Origin: Chloroflexota bacterium
GTDB lineage: Bacteria > Chloroflexota > Dehalococcoidia > SZUA-161 > SpSt-899
Direction of reading: 5' to 3'
Assembly (NCBI GenBank): GCA_018657655.1
Contig: JABHWQ010000047.1
Span: forward strand, 1-10,041
Length of the DNA stretch: 10,041 nucleotides
In this document: positions 5,668-10,041 of the stretch, in pieces
How positions within the stretch are numbered: the first letter of the stretch is position 1
Layout of the letters: each line of letters starts with the position of its first letter
The notes under the pieces: generated by a model
The model's input: only the letters and a program-made list of their open reading frames with translations
Databases searched by the model: none
Told to the model about the DNA's origin: nothing
Translations under genes and position numbers: made by a program

Positions 5668-6366
5668 CTATTCTGAAGCGCTCTCCGATTCTTTTCCAAT
5701 TCCAGCCATGTCTTCTCGGAATACCCCTCTCGGGATTCCGTTGCTGCTCGGGCTCCAGTCCCTAATAGGTTGGATTTCTTCCAGCGTTTCTAGTTTATCC
5801 AGTGCTTTTAAACGATCATACACTAGTTGCCAGGCGCATGGAGTGTTTGGTGATACTTCGCAGATACCATTCACCGATCCCCCGCATGGCCCGTTGAACA
5901 AATTCTTAGCACATCGGGCTACCGGGCAAATGCCACCGGTTTCACCTAGTAAGCAATTCCCACATCCGCGGCATCGCTCAAGCCAGGTGCCTTCCTCTTC
6001 GCAGATCCCAATGAAACTGGTATTAACTGCTGGAAGCACTGGGGTGGGCACCAGCATGTCCGATAAGAGCTGCACACCGGCACCACAAGCCATCGAAACA
6101 ACAACATCGTGGCTCTTAGCCAACTCGATAATCGGCTCGATGTATTCACGATCACATTGGCGCTGGATAGTGTCTTCCCCGAATTCCATACCCTTGTCCT
6201 GAATCCCACTGTCCATCCTCAATTGGGAGGCCAGGATGGATACTTCCTTCATTCCTCCTGCCATGCATACGCTAACACAGGTGCCGCAACCAAGGATCAG
6301 CACTTTCTTGGAATCCTTGATCAACTCTGTGATCTCAGCAAACGGTTTTCTTTCTCCGACAATCAT
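5668..6366 (-). CDS. metV: MetV-type methylenetetrahydrofolate reductase C-terminal domain protein
   Basis: A 232-residue cysteine-rich protein of the MTHFR C-terminal / MetV family, the iron-sulfur partner that connects MetF to its electron donor in acetogens and related anaerobes. Fourteen cysteines are visible: C27, C30 and C34 in LGCGTCVSVC, C71, C94, C122, then a dense group C132, C135, C138, C147, C152 and C161 in RCRGCGNC...GICPVARC...GPCGG, and C169 and C177. The first part (KVLILGCGTC...) has a Rossmann-like start. The C-terminal group is the zinc/Fe-S signature (CXXCXXC...GPCGG). The ATG at 6364-6366 comes one base after the mvhD stop (TAA-A-ATG), with AAAGG inside the mvhD end as ribosome binding site, so the two genes are translationally coupled. 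The acidic tail (KESESASE) is not conserved in the family as far as I know. Confidence 0.9.
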   Translation of the reverse strand: MIVGERKPFAEITELIKDSKKVLILGCGTCVSVCMAGGMKEVSILASQLRMDSGIQDKGMEFGEDTIQRQCDREYIEPIIELAKSHDVVVSMACGAGVQLLSDMLVPTPVLPAVNTSFIGICEEEGTWLERCRGCGNCLLGETGGICPVARCAKNLFNGPCGGSVNGICEVSPNTPCAWQLVYDRLKALDKLETLEEIQPIRDWSPSSNGIPRGVFREDMAGIGKESESASE

Positions 6367-6367
6367 T

Positions 6368-6790
6368 TTACCTTTTTCCCTTCTTCAAAGGATTAGGACC
6401 AAACTCCCGGGCCCTTTCGGTCATCTCATTGGCAGCCTGAGCGAACAGTGGTGCATCGGACGCGCCAATATTATACATCTTTAATCGATCACCCTCAATC
6501 CCAACCTCTTCCAGCATTTTCTGCGCATACTTCACGCGTTTTTTGGCTCTTAGATTTCCTTCCAGGAAATGACAATCGCCTTCCTCTCACCCGCCGACGA
6601 AGGCGGCATCCGCTCCATCCTCGAATGCTCTAAGCAGGAGGGGGACATCCACCTTCCCGGTACACATAAGCTTCACTACCCTGATATTCGGCGAATATTC
6701 CAATCGCATTGATCCCGCAAGATCGGCAGCCGAATATGTACAATAGTGACAGCAAAACGCTATGACTTTGGGTTCATAGGTATCCGTCAT
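6368..6790 (-). CDS. mvhD: MvhD/FlpD-type [2Fe-2S] electron-transfer subunit, probable selenoprotein (Sec68)
   Basis: Read through one in-frame TGA (6587-6589), the frame gives 140 residues, the full length of the methyl-viologen-reducing hydrogenase delta-subunit family (MvhD/FlpD). Before the TGA are FCCHYCTYSAADLAG (C13, C14, C17) and VVKLMCTGKVD (C43). After it come GDCHFLEGNLRAKKRV (C73) and the typical end LKMYNIGASDAPLF and REFGPNPLK. The TGA stands where relatives have the cysteine of GG-C-x-x-G-DCH. MvhD passes electrons between HdrA and a partner enzyme through its [2Fe-2S] cluster. The start ATG has a strong AAGGAG and lies 18 bases after hdrA; the stop is one base before metV. A simple nonsense mutation would have to hit exactly this cysteine and leave all 72 later codons intact. 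Selenocysteine is the best reading. Sec forms of this subunit are known in methanogens (VhuD) and some anaerobic bacteria. Confidence 0.88.
6554..6586 (-). promoter_or_regulatory. Candidate bacterial SECIS hairpin for UGA decoding in mvhD
   Basis: On the minus strand, 16 bases after the UGA codon, AUUUCCU (6570-6564) and AGGAAAU (6560-6554) form a perfect 7-bp stem closed by the loop GGA. The loop starts 23 bases after UGA. Bacterial SECIS elements recognised by SelB lie immediately downstream, with an apical loop about 16-37 bases from UGA and a G in its first two positions; this hairpin meets both conditions. GGC (6580-6578) and GCC (6545-6543) can form a short lower stem across an internal loop. 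Confidence 0.7.
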
Positions 6791-6808
6791 CAGTTTCTCC
6801 TTCTCAAA

Positions 6809-9800
6809 CTAATCTGCACATAATACAGCACTCTTTGCCATTATCTGGTAATCTTTATAGTGCTGTACATCGATTGTATTGCACGGGCAAGCGCTGGCAC
6901 AGATTCCGCATCCCTGACAAGCGGCCGGTTCAATCTGCGCTACGCCATTATCGTTAATTACCGGAACATTGAACGGGCACACCCGAACACAAGTTAGGCA
7001 CGCCACGCATCCTTCCGGTTTCACAACAGAAATAACACCACCTGACATAAGATGTGGTTGCGAGAGAATGGTCACTGCCCTTGATGCTGCACCCTGCGCC
7101 TGGGTAAGTGATTCCGAAATGAACTTCGGCGAATGAGCCAACCCACATAGATACATGCCTTCATTGACGAAATCAAGCGGCCGCAGTTTCATATGAGCTT
7201 CCATGTAGAACCCGTCAGCCGTCAACGGTAATTTTAGTTTGCTGGAAAACTCAGTGGCGTCGACCTGAGGACGAATAGCAGCACTGAGTACCAGTTTGTC
7301 TGCGGTAATTGCCAGCTCATCATCAAGCACCGGATCGAAAACCTTCATCCTGAGTATCCCATCTTCTTCCGTGACTTCCGGTTTTCTTTCTGGCTCATAT
7401 CTAATGAAGATAACGCCCTTCTCCCGAGCTTCCTGATAATTCAGTTCTTTCATGGCATAGGTTCTCATATCACGATAAAGAACATATATATTTAAATCAG
7501 GATTACCCTCTTTTAACTTGATAGCGTTTTTAACTGCTTGCGTGCAGCAAACTCGGCTACAATAGTTATGCTCCGGTTCCCTGGAGCCTACACACTGGAT
7601 CATGACCAATGAGTTGATGTCACTAGCGTTGATTTCATTCTTGGCAACCTGCTCTTCCAGTTCATGCTGGGTTATTACATTTGCAGACTCGCCATAGAGG
7701 TACTCGCCTTCCGGTTTGTATTCTGTTGCTCCGGTGGCCAGTATTACGATTCCATGGTCCACTCTCACATCTTCGCCATTTGAGGTTCGGATAGTAGCGG
7801 AGTAATTGCCGACATAACCGGAGAAATCTTTTAACTCAGCGCCTTTATAGATGGTGATTTTCGGTTCGTTCTCGACTTGTTCAACTAGCGATTTGAGTAA
7901 AGCTTGCGGATCGGAATCTTTTTCATGTGTGTAATACAGTTCACGCAAATTGCCGCCCAATTCGTTCTGTCTCTCGATCAACACTGTCTCGAACCCCTGA
8001 CTGGCTAAACCTAAAGCAGCGTTCATTCCGGCGGCTCCACCTCCAATCACCAATCCTTCCTTAGTGATGGGGGCAGGAGTTTCGTAAAGAGGCTCAAGGG
8101 TACATGCACGGGAGACAGACATTCTTACAAGGTTTTTAGCCTTGTCTGTAGCCTCTGGCATATGAGTGGCGTGAACCCAGGAGCACTGATCGCGAATATT
8201 AGCCATCTCGAAGAGATATTTGTTGATACCAGCTTCACGACACGTATCCTGGAATAAAGGTTCATGAGTTCGAGGGCTGCAAGAGGCTACTACTACGCGG
8301 TTCAATCCTTTTTCTTCAATTATGGAGATAATCTTGGATTGCGTGTCAGTAGAACAGGTATATAGAAATTCCTCTGCATGAGCCACATTGGGTAGGGTTT
8401 TAGCATATTCAGCTACTCCGGGAACATCAACGACCCTTGCGATGTTTGTGCCGCAACGGCAGACAAAGACGCCAACACGTTGTTCTTCGTCACTGACATC
8501 TCTTTCAGGGGGGTATTCCTTTTCGGTGACCAGAGTTCCGCGAGCCTCCGTGATTTCCTGTGATGCCATGAACGCAGCACTTGAGGCGTTCATCACTGAT
8601 TCAGGGATGTCCATAGGGGCGTCAAAGGCACCGCACACATAAACGCCGGAACGTGATGTAATATTGGGTTTGAATTCATCAGTTTTACAGAAGCCAAACT
8701 GGTCAACTTCAATATCCAGAGTTTCTGCCAGTGCTTTGCTACTATCAGAAGGTTCAAGACCAACCGACAGGACCACCATATCGAATTCCGCGTAGCTTTT
8801 CACGCCACTATCGTCCGTGTACTCCAATACGATGTTGCCATTATCTTTCTCCCGCACCATCGGTGTGGGCATTGCCTTGATATATTCAACACCGAACTTA
8901 TCTTTGGCGGACTGATAGTATCGTTCAAATCCTTTTCCGAATGCACGGATATCCATATTGAAAATGGTAGGACGAATCCTATCATCATGCTCTCGGGCGA
9001 TGATCGCTTCTTTGGTGGCATACATACAGCACACTGATGAGCAATAATCTTTGCAGATTTCTGATTTTCGAGAACCTACACACTGAATCCATGCAATTTT
9101 TTCCGGATGACGGCCATCCGATGGCCTCAGAACTTGTCCTTGGTATGGACCGGATGCTGAAAGGATACGTTCAAATTCAAGACTGGTCACAACATTGGGC
9201 ATTCGATTATACCCGTAGTCGCCTGAAACGGAATCCGGATCATAAGGTTTGAATCCCGGGGCTACAACAAGTGAGCCCACTGAAAGCTGAACTAACTCTG
9301 CTTTCATGGAATGGTCAATAGCTTTGGCTTGACAGGCTGCCACGCATTGATAGCACTCACTGCACAGGCCGCAGCTAAGGCACCTGTCAGCTTCCGCTTT
9401 GGCTTGATCTTCGGTTAGGGCAAATGTAACTTCGCGAAAATCGGTTTTGCGTTCTTCTGCCGGGGCCATCGATGGCTTTTGTCGAGCCCCTTTCACAATC
9501 CCTTCCAGCGGAACATCGACTTCGGTGAAATCCGGCTCGCGGTCGGCTCTCATATCCTGCCCTTGCAGGAATCTATCGATCGAGATAGCTGCCTGTTTGC
9601 CTGCTGCAATAGCTTCAATGACTGTTGCCGGGCCAAGCATCACATCACCACCGGCAAACACTCCCTGCATATTTGTCTCTAATGTGACAGCATCTGCGGT
9701 AAGCGTCGACCATTTGGTTATTTCCAGTTCCCCGTCTGCGCTCAGGAAAGATAGATCAGGAGATTGCCCAATCGCGGGAATGATAGTATCGACATCCAAG

Positions 9801-10041
9801 ATAAATTCTGAACCTTCGATGGGTACAGGTCTCCTTCTGCCACTCTCATCTGGTTCGGTAAGTTCCATCTTAATACATTCAATACCGGTGACTTTTCCAT
9901 TCTCGCCAACGATTTTGTTGGGAGCTACCAGATACTGGATTTCGATCCCTTCCTCTTCTGTCTCTTCAATTTCTTCCAGACTGGCGGGCATTTCATCGCG
10001 TGAACGGCGGTAGAGAATGAATGCTTCCTCTGCCCCCATCC
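6809..10041 (-). CDS. hdrA: Large HdrA-like fusion: GltD-type NAD(P)H-flavin module + two HdrA modules (5' partial)
   Basis: At least 1,076 residues remain in the window; the 5' end lies beyond the right edge, since the first Met (10037-10039) is inside a domain. Numbering from it: (1) residues 1-165, the second half of a GltD/NfnB-type flavoprotein, with an NADPH-type FILYRRSRDEMPA and GVFAGGDVMLGPATVIEA. (2) 220-236, a cysteine cluster (C220, 223, 226, 229, 232, 236). (3) 249-500, the back half of an HdrA, with C320, C333, C337, C338. (4) 521-650, an HdrA N-terminal domain, VGVFVCRCGTN to DQCSWVH. (5) 660-990, FAD domain with VIGGGAAG and C816, C827, C831, C832. (6) 1008-1056, two [4Fe-4S] motifs CX2CX2CX3CP (C1011-C1021, C1041-C1051). 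HdrA carries the FAD in heterodisulfide-reductase-type electron bifurcation. It probably takes electrons from NAD(P)H and passes them to MvhD, MetV and MetF (inference). Confidence 0.93.
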   Translation of the reverse strand, partial: MGAEEAFILYRRSRDEMPASLEEIEETEEEGIEIQYLVAPNKIVGENGKVTGIECIKMELTEPDESGRRRPVPIEGSEFILDVDTIIPAIGQSPDLSFLSADGELEITKWSTLTADAVTLETNMQGVFAGGDVMLGPATVIEAIAAGKQAAISIDRFLQGQDMRADREPDFTEVDVPLEGIVKGARQKPSMAPAEERKTDFREVTFALTEDQAKAEADRCLSCGLCSECYQCVAACQAKAIDHSMKAELVQLSVGSLVVAPGFKPYDPDSVSGDYGYNRMPNVVTSLEFERILSASGPYQGQVLRPSDGRHPEKIAWIQCVGSRKSEICKDYCSSVCCMYATKEAIIAREHDDRIRPTIFNMDIRAFGKGFERYYQSAKDKFGVEYIKAMPTPMVREKDNGNIVLEYTDDSGVKSYAEFDMVVLSVGLEPSDSSKALAETLDIEVDQFGFCKTDEFKPNITSRSGVYVCGAFDAPMDIPESVMNASSAAFMASQEITEARGTLVTEKEYPPERDVSDEEQRVGVFVCRCGTNIARVVDVPGVAEYAKTLPNVAHAEEFLYTCSTDTQSKIISIIEEKGLNRVVVASCSPRTHEPLFQDTCREAGINKYLFEMANIRDQCSWVHATHMPEATDKAKNLVRMSVSRACTLEPLYETPAPITKEGLVIGGGAAGMNAALGLASQGFETVLIERQNELGGNLRELYYTHEKDSDPQALLKSLVEQVENEPKITIYKGAELKDFSGYVGNYSATIRTSNGEDVRVDHGIVILATGATEYKPEGEYLYGESANVITQHELEEQVAKNEINASDINSLVMIQCVGSREPEHNYCSRVCCTQAVKNAIKLKEGNPDLNIYVLYRDMRTYAMKELNYQEAREKGVIFIRYEPERKPEVTEEDGILRMKVFDPVLDDELAITADKLVLSAAIRPQVDATEFSSKLKLPLTADGFYMEAHMKLRPLDFVNEGMYLCGLAHSPKFISESLTQAQGAASRAVTILSQPHLMSGGVISVVKPEGCVACLTCVRVCPFNVPVINDNGVAQIEPAACQGCGICASACPCNTIDVQHYKDYQIMAKSAVLCAD

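Noticed and set aside
5708..6202. 164-residue plus-strand ORF opposite metV
   Set aside because: It is antisense to the cysteine-rich conserved MetV region, with no ribosome binding site and no recognisable domain.
6587..6790. A 67-residue truncated MvhD as a stand-alone gene or pseudogene
   Set aside because: The frame after TGA is fully intact, conserved to the family end, and coupled to metV by one base; a pseudogene would show further damage.
9447..10013. 188-residue plus-strand ORF opposite hdrA
   Set aside because: It lies wholly antisense to the strongly conserved GltD-like and linker region; its Ser/Pro-rich composition is typical of a shadow frame.
1..10041. CRISPR array, tRNA or rRNA gene, phage or toxin-antitoxin genes
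   Set aside because: No regularly spaced repeats, no tRNA T-loop pattern (GGTTCNANNCC) and no relevant protein motifs were found on either strand.

Overview
The window looks like part of the chromosome of an anaerobic bacterium with a Wood-Ljungdahl (acetyl-CoA) type C1 metabolism. Base composition is moderate and the genes are tightly packed. The mix of a very large HdrA-type flavoprotein, MvhD, MetV and MetF beside ordinary housekeeping genes (argB, tatABC, rsfS, ndk) suggests Chloroflexota, perhaps Dehalococcoidia, or possibly a deltaproteobacterial-type sulfate reducer. The taxonomy is inference only; the window holds no rRNA or other strong marker.

Left part (1-2500), housekeeping genes. 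The 3' end of argB (+) converges on a tatA-tatB-tatC set on the minus strand, which encodes the twin-arginine protein translocase. rsfS (+), encoding the ribosome silencing factor, is divergent from tatA and has a perfect extended -10 promoter element. It converges with ndk (-), and the two coding regions overlap by 14 bases. ndk has a near-consensus sigma70 promoter.

Middle (2488-2980), the only long gap without a gene. It holds the ndk promoter and a 70-bp palindromic element of the TGTCAT...ATGACA kind (REP/MITE-like). That element is nested inside a second, 233-bp inverted repeat with 24-bp arms. The gap ends at a 10-bp-stem hairpin covering the 3' end of the next operon.

Right part (2981-10041), one minus-strand operon transcribed from the right edge: hdrA-like (5' end outside the window), mvhD, metV, a histidine kinase gene, metF, and a receiver-only response regulator gene. 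The spacings are 1 to 35 bases. MetF and MetV are the methylenetetrahydrofolate reductase and its partner. In Moorella and other anaerobes such proteins associate with HdrA and MvhD, which carry electrons through flavins and iron-sulfur clusters. Here HdrA is a fusion of a GltD/NfnB-type NAD(P)H-flavin module, an HdrA half-module and a complete HdrA module. HdrB and HdrC are not in the window.

The most important correction concerns mvhD. It reads as a 67-codon ORF ending in TGA, but the same frame continues without a break to 140 codons. The continuation is unmistakable MvhD sequence. The TGA sits where the family has a conserved cysteine, and a 7-bp hairpin with a G-starting apical loop lies at bacterial-SECIS distance. 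The gene is therefore best annotated as a selenoprotein (Sec68). A cytosolic GAF histidine kinase and a receiver without output domain, threaded between metV and metF, suggest signalling tied to this redox complex.
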